Positions 41,830-49,989 of a stretch of DNA of 64,000 bases are shown piece by piece. Below the pieces are notes generated by a model, which was not told where the DNA came from, ran no database searches, and worked only from the letters and a program-made list of their open reading frames with translations. Each line of letters starts with the position of its first letter. Positions within the stretch are counted from its first letter, which is position 1. This DNA comes from Bacillota bacterium (GTDB lineage: Bacteria > Bacillota > Clostridia > Oscillospirales > Ruminococcaceae). The position numbers and the translations under genes are program-made. Location of the stretch: NCBI GenBank assembly GCA_023439835.1, contig JAEXUW010000012.1:1-64000 (forward strand), given 5' to 3'.

Positions 41830-43113
41830 TTAAAGCATTATTCCGCCAAAGCTTCTAATAGAAAGCACATGACAGCTTCCTGTTCCGATAATTCTCTCGA
41901 TGGAGGTTTTGAACTGTTCAGCTTTTTGTGCGGGAACAAATGCCTGAACGGTTCCGGCAAAGCCACCCCCGTGAACTCTGAAGGCACCCTCGCCGCCAAG
42001 AAGTCTTTCACAAAGAGCAAGCGACAGAGCAACCTCTTGATTTTCCGGCTTTGAAGGTGAAATAATATTTTGAAGATACATAAAGGAGGAGCGGCCAGAT
42101 TCGTTGACAAGCCTTAAAAACTCGGGAATGTTGCCTTTTTCAAGATCATGGGCAAGCTTTTTGGCACGTTCGGTTTCTCTGAAATAATGAACTGCTCTTA
42201 AAACTGCTCTTCCCGATACGGCGGATTTTAAAAATGACAGCCTGTCAAAGAATTCAACGCGTGTAATTTCTGAAAGATATTCTTTTCCGAAAAAAGCGGC
42301 GACCTCACCCATTTCTTTTGGAATGGCGGCGTAATCATCGGTTAAATCAGAATGGTCCGCCCCTGTGTCGATAATGCACAGGCTGTATCCCGAAAGAGCA
42401 AAATCATAGTTGACCTTTGTAATCTGGGGTGAGTCAATGTTGTTAAAATCAATGGCAATTATTCCGCCGACAGAACAGGCTAGCTGATCCATCAGTCCGC
42501 AGGGCTTTCCAAAAAAAACGTTTTCGGCATACTGGCCGATTTTTGCGATATCAACCGGTGACGCCTTGCCGTTGCAGTAAAGCTCGTTCAAAATTGTTCC
42601 CACTAATACCTCAAATGCCGCAGAGGAGGACATTCCAGACCCTTTTAAAACGTTGGTGTCGGTATAAGCCTCAAAGCCGCCGACAGCAAAGCCTTTCTTT
42701 AAAAAACCAGCGGCAACACCACGAACTAAAGCGCTGGCGTTGTTTTTCTCGTCGGGCTTGACCTCAAGCTCGTCTAGTGAAACCTCGATCATATCAAAGC
42801 CACGGGATTTAATAGAGATTACTCTTTTATCTGTTTTTGAAGCGCAGGCGATAGTGTCTGAGCAGACGGATGCGGCAACAACACAGCCGTGCTGATGGTC
42901 TGTATGATTTCCGCAGATTTCGGTTCTGCCCGGTGCAGAAAACAGCGATGCGGTTTCAGATTTTCCAAAGTGCTTTTCAAAGCCTTCAACAACCGAAACA
43001 AGTCGCCCTGAATAATAAGGCGCATTTTTTTCGACACAGCCATAAACCTCGCATAGTCGCTTGTTGAAGCCGCCGTTTGAAAGGCTGATTTTGAGTTTGT
43101 TTGTATTTGTCAT
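41830..43113 (-). CDS. galK: Galactokinase
   Basis: The 427-residue GHMP kinase phosphorylates galactose at C1 with ATP. Motif 1 APGRTEICGNHTDHQHG, the ATP loop KGSGMSSSAAFEVLVG and the C-terminal RVHGGGFAGTVQAFVP are all present, as is GLMDQLACSVGG. It is somewhat longer than E. coli GalK (382) because of an N-terminal extension of about 45 residues. First gene of galK-galT. Confidence 0.95.
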   Translation of the reverse strand: MTNTNKLKISLSNGGFNKRLCEVYGCVEKNAPYYSGRLVSVVEGFEKHFGKSETASLFSAPGRTEICGNHTDHQHGCVVAASVCSDTIACASKTDKRVISIKSRGFDMIEVSLDELEVKPDEKNNASALVRGVAAGFLKKGFAVGGFEAYTDTNVLKGSGMSSSAAFEVLVGTILNELYCNGKASPVDIAKIGQYAENVFFGKPCGLMDQLACSVGGIIAIDFNNIDSPQITKVNYDFALSGYSLCIIDTGADHSDLTDDYAAIPKEMGEVAAFFGKEYLSEITRVEFFDRLSFLKSAVSGRAVLRAVHYFRETERAKKLAHDLEKGNIPEFLRLVNESGRSSFMYLQNIISPSKPENQEVALSLALCERLLGGEGAFRVHGGGFAGTVQAFVPAQKAEQFKTSIERIIGTGSCHVLSIRSFGGIML

Positions 43114-43156
43114 TTTTTTATCCCCTCTGTCTAAAAAATCTTGGCTATCTATTCAC

Positions 43157-43185
43157 ATTTTACTATGATTGAGCTAATTGTGCAA
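43157..43185 (-). promoter_or_regulatory. Possible galK promoter
   Basis: Minus strand: TTGCAC (43185-43180), a 17-base spacer and TAAAAT (43162-43157). Moderate match. Confidence 0.5.
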
Positions 43186-43298
43186 GCACTTGAGTCAATA
43201 AATTCAGGAAGTTATTCAAAAAATTTTAGCGTCTTTAAAAAGAAATAGTAATCTCAAAGCTTTTTTAGTGGGAGTTAAGCTGTTCTTTCTCAAAATTA

Positions 43299-43327
43299 TT
43301 GCTTTGATACGAAAAATCTGATATAAT
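43299..43327 (+). promoter_or_regulatory. Promoter of the 43358 gene
   Basis: TTGCTT (43299-43304), a 17-base spacer and TATAAT (43322-43327). Confidence 0.65.
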
Positions 43328-43357
43328 ATAAAAAATGTGAGAATTTGAGGTAATTTT

Positions 43358-44122
43358 ATGAAAGAAAAAATGGTATTTAAATCAGTTGTTTTATTTCTTT
43401 CTTTGGGAATAATTCTTGTGCTTTTTTTGGTTTTGCGACCGAAAGGCGACGCTGTTGCCGACAGTGTTTTTGTCGCCGAAAGCACAACCGCCGCTACCGT
43501 TACAGCGTCGGTAACACAAGCCACAGAGGCGACAACAACCACTGTCACTCAGCCTGTTGAAACCACCACCGCCTCCTCCTACACTGATTTGAGTGAGGAA
43601 ACGTCGGCGACAAACTCGGCGGCTGATACTACTACAGCCCCCATCACAACAGCAAAACCTACGGGGACTCAAATAAAGACGTTTACGTTAGCAGATGGGC
43701 AAGTTCTGAAGGATTTGGTGTTTCCTTTGGAGAAGCCTGATATGTCGAATGATTGGGTAATGGCGCATAGAGAAATGTTTCTCTCTGAATGGGGGTATTT
43801 GAGGTCGGTATCTTTGTTTGACAATTCGACAGGGTTACACTTAAAAGACCCTTTCGGAATGGATATGGTTGTTTACTTCCCCACCGAGACAGATGAAATT
43901 AATTTCATGACTTGGGCGAAGACTTACAATGATGTACCTGTTTCTTATTGGGATACTCAGCAATGGGGTTATGTAGACCAAAGTCTCTGGTCAGCAACAG
44001 ACGATTTCGAATTTGCCTATGCTAACACTGGAAAATGTCTACCTTACACAGCCTACGACCAATATGGAAATTATTTTGGACCTGAAGTATTTCAACAGAC
44101 GGTGAATCACACTAGGGGTTAA
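43358..44122 (+). CDS. Membrane-anchored protein with Thr-rich stalk, unknown
   Basis: The 254-residue protein begins with an uncleaved-looking membrane anchor (KSVVLFLSLGIILVLFLVL, about 8-26), then a Thr/Ala/Ser-rich stalk (about 40-105) and a 150-residue extracellular domain rich in Trp and Tyr that I do not recognise (VPVSYWDTQQWGYVDQSLW). The outer part uses TTG for leucine more than its neighbours do, a hint of different ancestry. Promoter and terminator make it a single gene. Confidence 0.72.
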   Translation: MKEKMVFKSVVLFLSLGIILVLFLVLRPKGDAVADSVFVAESTTAATVTASVTQATEATTTTVTQPVETTTASSYTDLSEETSATNSAADTTTAPITTAKPTGTQIKTFTLADGQVLKDLVFPLEKPDMSNDWVMAHREMFLSEWGYLRSVSLFDNSTGLHLKDPFGMDMVVYFPTETDEINFMTWAKTYNDVPVSYWDTQQWGYVDQSLWSATDDFEFAYANTGKCLPYTAYDQYGNYFGPEVFQQTVNHTRG

Positions 44123-44146
44123 ATCTGAATACGAGAATGGTATAGA

Positions 44147-44187
44147 ATTACCCCCAAAAGCGTAATGCTTTCGGGGGTAATATTTTT
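44147..44187. terminator. Bidirectional terminator
   Basis: A 15-bp stem with one mismatch (ATTACCCCC...GGGGGTAAT, 44147-44181), with T-runs on both strands, separates the 43358 gene from metY. Confidence 0.9.
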
Positions 44188-45472
44188 ATACAGACTTAAA
44201 AGCTTCCTCAAGGTCAAAGAGGATATCGTCGATATGCTCTGTTCCTATCGACAGTCTGATGGTATTCGGCTTTATGCCTGAGTCTGAAAGCTCTTTTTCG
44301 CTTAGCTGAGAATGAGTGGTGCTTGCCGGATGGATTACAAGCGACTTAACGTCGGCGACATTTGCTAAAAGTGAAAAAACCTCGAGCTTGTCGATGAACC
44401 TTTTAGGCTCATCTGCTCCCCCTTTGATTTCAAATGTGAAAATTGAGCCTGCTCCGTCCGGAAAATACTTATTATAGAGCTTGTGATAAGGGTTGTTTTT
44501 TACTGCGGGGTGGTTAACCTTTTCAACCTGAGGATGATTTAAAAGGAAGTCAACCACCTTCAAGGCGTTTTCAACATGACGCTCAACACGAAGAGAAAGC
44601 GTTTCAAGCCCCTGTAAAAACAGAAATGAATTAAACGGGCTGAGGGTTGCGCCGGTATCTCTTAAAAGCGTTACTCTTGCTTTTATGATGTATGCAAGAT
44701 GCCCAGCCACATTCGCAAGCACCGCCCCGTGATAGCTTGGGTTCGGCTTTGAAAGACCGGGGAATTTGTCGTTCTGTGCCCAGTCGAAATTCCCGCCGTC
44801 GATAATGACACCGCCGATTGAGGTGCCGTGACCGCCGATGAACTTTGTCGCCGAATGAACAACAATATCTGCACCGAATTCGATAGGACGAAGCAGGTAC
44901 GGCGTCGCAAAGGTGTTGTCAACTATAAGAGGAATACCGTTTTTGTGGGCAATTTTAGCAAGCACCTCAATATCAATCACGTTAGAATTAGGATTTCCCA
45001 GACTTTCGATGAATATTGCCTTTGTGTTCGGCTGGATTGCCTGTTCAAAGTTTTCTATATCGTCGTCGTCAACAAAGGTTGTCTTTATTCCAAAGTCGGA
45101 AAAGGTGTGTGCGAACAGATTATAGGTTCCCCCATATATTGATTTTGAGGAGACAATATGGTCGCCTGAAACGGCAATATTCTGAATTGCGTAGGTTATC
45201 GCCGCTGCTCCCGAAGAAACCGCAAGAGCCGCTTTTCCGCCCTCTAGCGCCGCAATGCGCTGTTCAAAAACGTCAGAGGTCGGGTTCATAATTCTTGTAT
45301 AGATATTGCCGCCCTCTGAAAGCCCGAAGCGCCCCGCCGCCTGTGCCGAATCCTTGAAAACGTATGATGAAGTCTGATATATCGGAACAGCACGAGCGTC
45401 TGTCGCTGAATCAGGATTTTCCTGTCCCACGTGAAGCTGAAGTGTTTCAAATTTATATTTTCTGTTACTCAT
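44186..45472 (-). CDS. metY: O-acetylhomoserine sulfhydrylase
   Basis: The 428-residue PLP enzyme of the Cys/Met metabolism family makes homocysteine from O-acetylhomoserine and sulfide. The lysine that holds PLP lies in VVHSATKFIGGHGTSIGG; ETLQLHVGQ at the start and YTRIMNPTSDVFEQRIAALEGG are typical of the O-acetylhomoserine group. Length fits MetY (about 425) rather than MetB/MetC (about 380). ATG 45472 follows AAAGAGG; an in-frame TTG at 45490 is less likely. Expressed from its own promoter with a possible sulfur-responsive operator. Confidence 0.92.
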   Translation of the reverse strand: MSNRKYKFETLQLHVGQENPDSATDARAVPIYQTSSYVFKDSAQAAGRFGLSEGGNIYTRIMNPTSDVFEQRIAALEGGKAALAVSSGAAAITYAIQNIAVSGDHIVSSKSIYGGTYNLFAHTFSDFGIKTTFVDDDDIENFEQAIQPNTKAIFIESLGNPNSNVIDIEVLAKIAHKNGIPLIVDNTFATPYLLRPIEFGADIVVHSATKFIGGHGTSIGGVIIDGGNFDWAQNDKFPGLSKPNPSYHGAVLANVAGHLAYIIKARVTLLRDTGATLSPFNSFLFLQGLETLSLRVERHVENALKVVDFLLNHPQVEKVNHPAVKNNPYHKLYNKYFPDGAGSIFTFEIKGGADEPKRFIDKLEVFSLLANVADVKSLVIHPASTTHSQLSEKELSDSGIKPNTIRLSIGTEHIDDILFDLEEAFKSV

Positions 45473-45631
45473 GATTATTACCTCTTTCAAATTTTTGTTA
45501 TTATATGTTTATTGAGGTAATATACACATTCGCCCGTTTCTCCAGTTATTCCTCAGCATTTTAAAAATAAGATACACGGCGGTCACTTCCTTGTCTATAT
45601 AATATTATTCATATCTTTTTTGTATGCTTTA

Positions 45632-45668
45632 ATAATACAGCACAATTCCTAGAATGTCAATAGGAATT
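45632..45668 (-). promoter_or_regulatory. metY promoter with 8-bp inverted repeat operator
   Basis: Minus strand TTGACA (45660-45655), a 17-base spacer and TATTAT (45637-45632). A perfect inverted repeat AATTCCTA (45644-45651)/TAGGAATT (45661-45668) spans the -35 box. The ATAGGAATT arm resembles the CymR-type Rrf2 sites known upstream of cysteine/methionine genes in Firmicutes. The 5' leader is about 150 bases; no S-box is seen. Confidence 0.65.
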
Positions 45669-45685
45669 AAAAATAATTTTTCCAA

Positions 45686-45725
45686 AAACCAAACTCCGCA
45701 GGCAAAAGCTTACGGAGTTTGGTTT
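45686..45725. terminator. Terminator of the NSS symporter gene
   Basis: AAACCAAACTCCG (45686-45698) pairs with CGGAGTTTGGTTT (45713-45725), with T-rich tail on the minus strand. Confidence 0.85.
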
Positions 45726-45731
45726 GTAGTG

Positions 45732-47258
45732 TTATTTAATTTCGTCCCACTGGGGCTCTTTTTGTGAAAGCTCAGTCAGTCTTTTGCTCTTCTTTGAAGC
45801 GAAATAAATCACGAAGCCGGTTATGAATACCAAGCCGGTAACAGCCCAGCCGCCTATGATTTCCGCCCATAGAGCGTAGCCGTATTTTCCGTTGTTCTTG
45901 AAAAACAAGGTGTATAAATTCCATACAAAAAGACCGGCAAGTGACAATGGGGTTATGATTTTAATTGATACATTAAACCACGTTTCTGACATTTTAAAGC
46001 CGGATGTGTTTTTGTTGATTTCACGCAAAACCTTTGAGGTTTTAAACAGCCAGCCGACAGCGATACATTCAAGCACGCCGATGATAAGCATATTGTACTG
46101 ATTTGTCCAGTTATCGACAATATCAAGCCACGCCAGCCCTGCTCTTGTTACAAAAAGAATTGAAACTATACCGGCGACAACACAAACGCCGATGGTTGTT
46201 TTTTTATGAGAAAGCCCAAACTTGTCAGATACTGCGGTTGATACGCCTTCAACAATAGAGAATGCCGAGTCGATAGCAAGCGTTGCAAGACAGAGATAGA
46301 AAATCAAGCCGAAGGCCGCATTTATCCAGCCGACGCTTGTGAGGCTTACTATTGCTTGAGGATATACAATAAAGGCTGTTCCTATACCCGATTCAGTAAT
46401 CTTATCAAGCATTCCAACTCCGCCCATTGTTGAGAACATAACAATTCCCGCAAGAATGCTCACCGCTACATCCGCAAAGGCAATAATTACTGCGTCAGCG
46501 GCAACGTTTGATTTCTCATCAAGGAAAGAACCGTATGCAAACATTATCGCCATCATGATTGAAAGACTGTAAAAGACCTGTCCCACTGCGTCAACCCACA
46601 GCCCTGCGTTTGAAAGCGCTGAAAAGTCAGGAATAAACAGCTTTTTAATTCCTTCCATAGCACCGGGCATGGTTATGCCCTTTATTGCCATTATCAAAAG
46701 AAATATTACGGGTAAGAAAACAGTGTATTTAACAACCTTGCCAACGCTATGTGCACCGTTTCTGATACAATAATAGATTAGCGCCCAAGCAACAAGCAAT
46801 GCTATACCCATTATCCACGGAATTGAGTAGCCTGTTACATCCCAGCTGGTTTGCGTTATTTTTGCGAAAAGACCGCTTGCGGTTTCAGTGTCACCTGTCA
46901 TTCCCGAAAATGTAGAGCTTTTGAAAACCATTGCGATTACCCATGCGAAAACAGCGGCATAGTAGGTTGTGATGACAAAAGCGTTCGTTGTCGCCGCCCA
47001 GCCGATTGGCTCAAGCTTTGGCTTCAGTGCTTTAAATGCACCGGGCGCACCCTTTCTGGTTTTTCTTCCGATAGCAATCTCCATCATTAAAAGCGGAATT
47101 CCCAGCACTATCATTGCGACCAGATACACAAGCAGAAATGCCCCGCCGCCATGCTTTGAAACCAGCCCCGGAAATCGCCACGCATTCCCAAGACCAACCG
47201 CCGAGCCGACAGCCGCCAAAATAAAAGTGCTTCTTGATGCCCATCTTTCCCTTTTCAT
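45732..47258 (-). CDS. Sodium-dependent NSS-family transporter
   Basis: The 508-residue membrane protein belongs to the neurotransmitter:sodium symporters (LeuT/TnaT type). The start WASRSTFILAAVGSAVGLGNAWRFPGLVSKHGGGAFLLVYL is the typical first helix with its sodium-site residues, followed by about eleven further helices. It probably imports an amino acid with Na+. It ends with a charged tail. Substrate not predictable. GGAAGG precedes the ATG. Confidence 0.93.
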   Translation of the reverse strand: MKRERWASRSTFILAAVGSAVGLGNAWRFPGLVSKHGGGAFLLVYLVAMIVLGIPLLMMEIAIGRKTRKGAPGAFKALKPKLEPIGWAATTNAFVITTYYAAVFAWVIAMVFKSSTFSGMTGDTETASGLFAKITQTSWDVTGYSIPWIMGIALLVAWALIYYCIRNGAHSVGKVVKYTVFLPVIFLLIMAIKGITMPGAMEGIKKLFIPDFSALSNAGLWVDAVGQVFYSLSIMMAIMFAYGSFLDEKSNVAADAVIIAFADVAVSILAGIVMFSTMGGVGMLDKITESGIGTAFIVYPQAIVSLTSVGWINAAFGLIFYLCLATLAIDSAFSIVEGVSTAVSDKFGLSHKKTTIGVCVVAGIVSILFVTRAGLAWLDIVDNWTNQYNMLIIGVLECIAVGWLFKTSKVLREINKNTSGFKMSETWFNVSIKIITPLSLAGLFVWNLYTLFFKNNGKYGYALWAEIIGGWAVTGLVFITGFVIYFASKKSKRLTELSQKEPQWDEIK

Positions 47259-47399
47259 GTTACGCCTTCCTTCAATTATAAATATTTATAAAATTATATC
47301 ATACTTTTAATAAAAAATGTTAAAAATCATAAAAGTTTAAGATAATTTTTTATTTTATTATAACCAGAAAAGGAAGAAAATCATCTAAGGAGGTGTTTT

Positions 47400-47466
47400 T
47401 TGCGTCGCTCAAAAACTTCAATGGAAAAGAAAAACTCACAAGACACGTAATTACATGGATTGTGAG
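47400..47466. repeat. Displaced copy of the tRNA-Glu 3' flank (left boundary repeat)
   Basis: About 82% identical to 49531-49597, with an unbroken 25-base match (47430-47454 = 49562-49586, core ACTCACAAGACACGTAATTA). It keeps a minus-strand terminator hairpin (CTCACAA/TTGTGAG then T-run) but no tRNA lies beside it. The 385-bp gap 47259-47643 otherwise holds the arsR promoter. Very short ORFs with good SD sites exist here but are probably chance. Confidence 0.75.
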
Positions 47467-47539
47467 AAAGATCAAGCATATTAGACACGCCAAAGAAAAA
47501 TAAGATATTTATTTAAGCAATTAAATAGTAAATTATTGA

Positions 47540-47588
47540 TTGAACAAATTCAAGCAACATGCTATAATTTAATATAGTTGCTCAACTA
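47540..47588 (+). promoter_or_regulatory. Promoter and palindrome upstream of the ArsR-type gene
   Basis: TTGAAC (47540-47545), a 17-base spacer and TATAAT (47563-47568). A 14-bp palindrome, TAGTTGCTCAACTA (47575-47588), covers the start site, a candidate operator for self-regulation. Confidence 0.65.
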
Positions 47589-47643
47589 AAAACCCTTTTT
47601 GGTATTTTAATTCTGTAAATTCATAAATGTTAGGTGGGAAAGT

Positions 47644-48657
47644 ATGACCTATAATTTTAATTCGGAACTTAATCCGATTGTTGAGACGCTTGGCTTGATA
47701 ATATCAGCGCCTAGATTTGAGGATACAAAGCATGCGATGATAAAAGGGTTTAATGAGCTGGGTGTTGATGGTGAAAATCTTTATAACAATGAAATGAAAC
47801 TTTATCAACGATACGTTTCGGTGTTTATTAATTATTGTAGCATAGATGATGAATATGATTTCTATTTTAATAGCGATGACAGTAATTTTTTGACTATATT
47901 GATTACATTAATCATATCAAATATCGGTGATATATTTCATGTCGATAATTATGATGATAATACAATTAATAAAGAAGTAATCGGAATTTGCAATGAGCTT
48001 TTCGGGCATAGTGAGAATGCGGAAAGTATTTTCAGCATTGAACAAATAGTCAATTATCTTGAAAAGATTCCACTTACAGAAAGTGAAAGATGGAAGATAT
48101 TGCTGTTTATGCGAAGCCCTAAGACTCACCTCAAAAAAATAGCATCAGTTATTGAAGATAACTTTCCCGCTTATGAAAAAGCAAAAAAGGCAGTAGAGAT
48201 ACCTTTAAAAAAGGCATTAGTACAGTTCAAAAAAAACATATGTGATGATGAGGGTGTTTCAAAACTATATGAAATTCTGCCTGAAAAAGCGGAGATTTCC
48301 CCCACGCTTGCTATGCCTGTAACGATTTATTTATTTGAAAATACCTGTTACTGTGGGGTGTTCTATTATTTAATAAATAAAAAAAACACTCCAACGGATA
48401 ATGTTGTTCAACTGTTGAAAGCTCTAGGCGATAAGAGTCGCTTTGACATTTTAAGTATTCTGACATCCGGTTCAAAGTATAATCTTGAAATCGCAGAGCA
48501 AATGGGATTGACTACCGCTACTATGTCGCATCATATGAGTATTCTTTTATCATGTGGGCTTGTTAATGTTACGAAGAAAAATGGCAGAGTACATTATAAC
48601 ATTAACAAAAAGACAGTTGAGAATTTTATAAAGGCAATTGAATTAAGATTCTTGTAA
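47644..48657 (+). CDS. ArsR-type HTH regulator with unknown N-terminal domain
   Basis: The 337-residue protein ends in a clear ArsR winged helix (about 252-335: LLKALGDKSRFDILSILTSG, AEQMGLTTATMSHHMSILLSCGLV, NGRVHYNI). The first 250 residues are acidic and helical, without a family I recognise, and may sense a ligand or partner. Cys pairs of metal-sensing ArsR proteins are not obvious. Base composition is AT-richer than the flanks. It is followed after 125 bases by a CPBP protease and probably regulates it. GGTGGGA precedes the ATG. Confidence 0.85.
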   Translation: MTYNFNSELNPIVETLGLIISAPRFEDTKHAMIKGFNELGVDGENLYNNEMKLYQRYVSVFINYCSIDDEYDFYFNSDDSNFLTILITLIISNIGDIFHVDNYDDNTINKEVIGICNELFGHSENAESIFSIEQIVNYLEKIPLTESERWKILLFMRSPKTHLKKIASVIEDNFPAYEKAKKAVEIPLKKALVQFKKNICDDEGVSKLYEILPEKAEISPTLAMPVTIYLFENTCYCGVFYYLINKKNTPTDNVVQLLKALGDKSRFDILSILTSGSKYNLEIAEQMGLTTATMSHHMSILLSCGLVNVTKKNGRVHYNINKKTVENFIKAIELRFL

Positions 48658-48682
48658 TGTGTATGTTATAAGAATCTTTATA

Positions 48683-48747
48683 AACACTATTGACAAACAG
48701 GGTCAATAGTGTTATCATTATCTTACTAATTAGATGTATATCTAATT
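48683..48747. promoter_or_regulatory. Nested palindromes and promoter before the CPBP gene
   Basis: A perfect 12-bp inverted repeat (AACACTATTGAC, 48683-48694, with 48702-48713) encloses the -35 TTGACA (48690-48695); the -10 is TATCAT (48713-48718). A second perfect palindrome AATTAGAT-GTAT-ATCTAATT (48728-48747) follows at the start site. Probable regulator-binding sites; the first can also form an RNA hairpin after the arsR stop. Confidence 0.7.
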
Positions 48748-48782
48748 AACGAGATGAATGTGTATATAGGAGGGCGTTAGCA

Positions 48783-49511
48783 ATGACAAATACTCTGATA
48801 CTGGCTGGGTTTGTTCTAATTTCTGCAGTTGAAGCTATCGAGGGTTTTATTTCAACAAGCAAACATGACAAGAATAATGTATCACAAGCGCAGAGAATTA
48901 AGCTTTATAAATCAAACATTATATGGGGGTGGATGCGAACCGCCTTGTGTATATTTGCTCTAATAATATTTAATATACCATTTAGAAAAATTGGAATAAA
49001 ATTTCCGATAGTAAATAATCTTGATGGTGGCTTGATTTTTTCGATAGTTACTTATATAGTTAGTGGCGGTTTGTTTATAATCCTCTTATATCAGATAATG
49101 ATGTATATTTTTAGCGCAAAGTATAGAAGTGAAGTATCAAAAGTAATGCAAAACAAAAAAAGCATCGAGGGCGCTGACATAATGCTCCCAAGAAGTGTTA
49201 AAGAAAAAAGATGGTTTGTGGTGTGTGCTATAACCGCAGGCATAGGAGAAGAAGTAGCATACCGAGGCTTTTTAATGTATCTTATAGACAGTGTCTTCTT
49301 AGACTTGAATACATATATAGTCTTAGCTGCAGCATCCATAATTTTTGGATTAATGCATGTGTATCAAGGGGTATCGGGCATTATTAGAACTGGTTTGACA
49401 GGGCTTCTGATAGGTGCGTTATATGTTTCCTCAGGCTCGTTGTGGTTACCCATAGCACTTCACTTCACCATAGATTTTGCTGCTGCTTTTATTTATGATA
49501 CTGTTGAATAG
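48783..49511 (+). CDS. CPBP-family intramembrane metalloprotease
   Basis: The 242-residue membrane protein has about six helices and the three CPBP (CAAX protease and bacteriocin-processing, Abi) motifs: GEEVAYRG, FGLMH and LHFTIDF. Bacterial members process bacteriocins or give self-immunity, and some resemble CAAX prenyl proteases. It is paired with the ArsR-type gene and bracketed by tRNA-flank repeats. GGAGGG precedes the ATG. Substrate unknown. Confidence 0.88.
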   Translation: MTNTLILAGFVLISAVEAIEGFISTSKHDKNNVSQAQRIKLYKSNIIWGWMRTALCIFALIIFNIPFRKIGIKFPIVNNLDGGLIFSIVTYIVSGGLFIILLYQIMMYIFSAKYRSEVSKVMQNKKSIEGADIMLPRSVKEKRWFVVCAITAGIGEEVAYRGFLMYLIDSVFLDLNTYIVLAAASIIFGLMHVYQGVSGIIRTGLTGLLIGALYVSSGSLWLPIALHFTIDFAAAFIYDTVE

Positions 49512-49530
49512 TGCAGTTATGGCTTAGAAT

Positions 49531-49597
49531 ATGCGCCGCTTAAAAATATCAGGGGTAAAGAAAAAACTCACAAGACACGTAATTACGTTACTTGTGA
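49531..49597 (-). terminator. tRNA-Glu terminator and right boundary repeat
   Basis: On the minus strand, GCTCACAAG and CTTGTGAG (about 49565-49600) form a hairpin followed by TTTTTTCTTT, directly after the tRNA-Glu 3' end. The same sequence is copied at 47400-47466. Confidence 0.8.
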
Positions 49598-49608
49598 GCT
49601 TTATGTGT

Positions 49609-49683
49609 TGGTGACCCGTACGGGAATCGAACCCATGATTCCGCCGTGAAAGGGCGGTGTCTTAGCCGCTTGACCAACGGGCC
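49609..49683 (-). tRNA. tRNA-Glu (anticodon TTC)
   Basis: On the minus strand: acceptor GGCCCGT pairs with ACGGGTC, the T-loop is GGTTCGATTCC, the anticodon loop is CTTTCAC with TTC, and CCA is encoded (49611-49609). Together with the following tRNA-Met it forms a small tRNA cluster read toward the island. Confidence 0.95.
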
Positions 49684-49769
49684 GCATAGAAATCAAATGT
49701 CAAATATTAAAAACTCTTGCTTTCAACTATCAACCTTTAACTTCTAATTTATAACTTAAAATATCTAAA

Positions 49770-49846
49770 TGGTAGCGGCAGTGGGATTTGAACCTACGAC
49801 CCTCCGGGTATGAACCGAATGCTCTAGCCAACTGAGCTATACCGCC
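49770..49846 (-). tRNA. tRNA-Met (anticodon CAT, elongator)
   Basis: Minus strand: begins GGCGGTATAGCTCAG, anticodon loop GTTCATACC with CAT, T-loop GGTTCAAATCC, and encoded CCA at 49772-49770. It resembles the B. subtilis elongator tRNA-Met and lacks the GGG/CCC anticodon stem of the initiator; tRNA-Ile2 is less likely. tRNA-Glu follows 86 bases downstream. Confidence 0.92.
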
Positions 49847-49989
49847 ACGCCACTCGCGAATTGCGACTTAATTATTATATTACAAAAAACAAGTATTGTC
49901 AACACCTTTTCTGTGAAAAATCAAAAAAATATATTTTTCCACAAAATAATTCATATCATAATTGTATGAATATAGACAATCCACAAACA

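Noticed and set aside
43216..43672. Minus-strand ORFs opposite the Thr-rich stalk gene
   Set aside because: They mirror the low-complexity Thr codons; the plus frame has the promoter, ribosome site and membrane anchor.
47393..47505. Short ORF of 36 codons with a good SD sequence (and a 16-codon one from TTG 47400)
   Set aside because: It falls in the duplicated tRNA terminator flank; the corresponding frame at 49531 is different because of an indel, so coding is not conserved.
49531..49614. ORF of 27 codons starting MRRLKISG over the tRNA-Glu terminator
   Set aside because: It overlaps the terminator and the tRNA 3' end and has no ribosome site.
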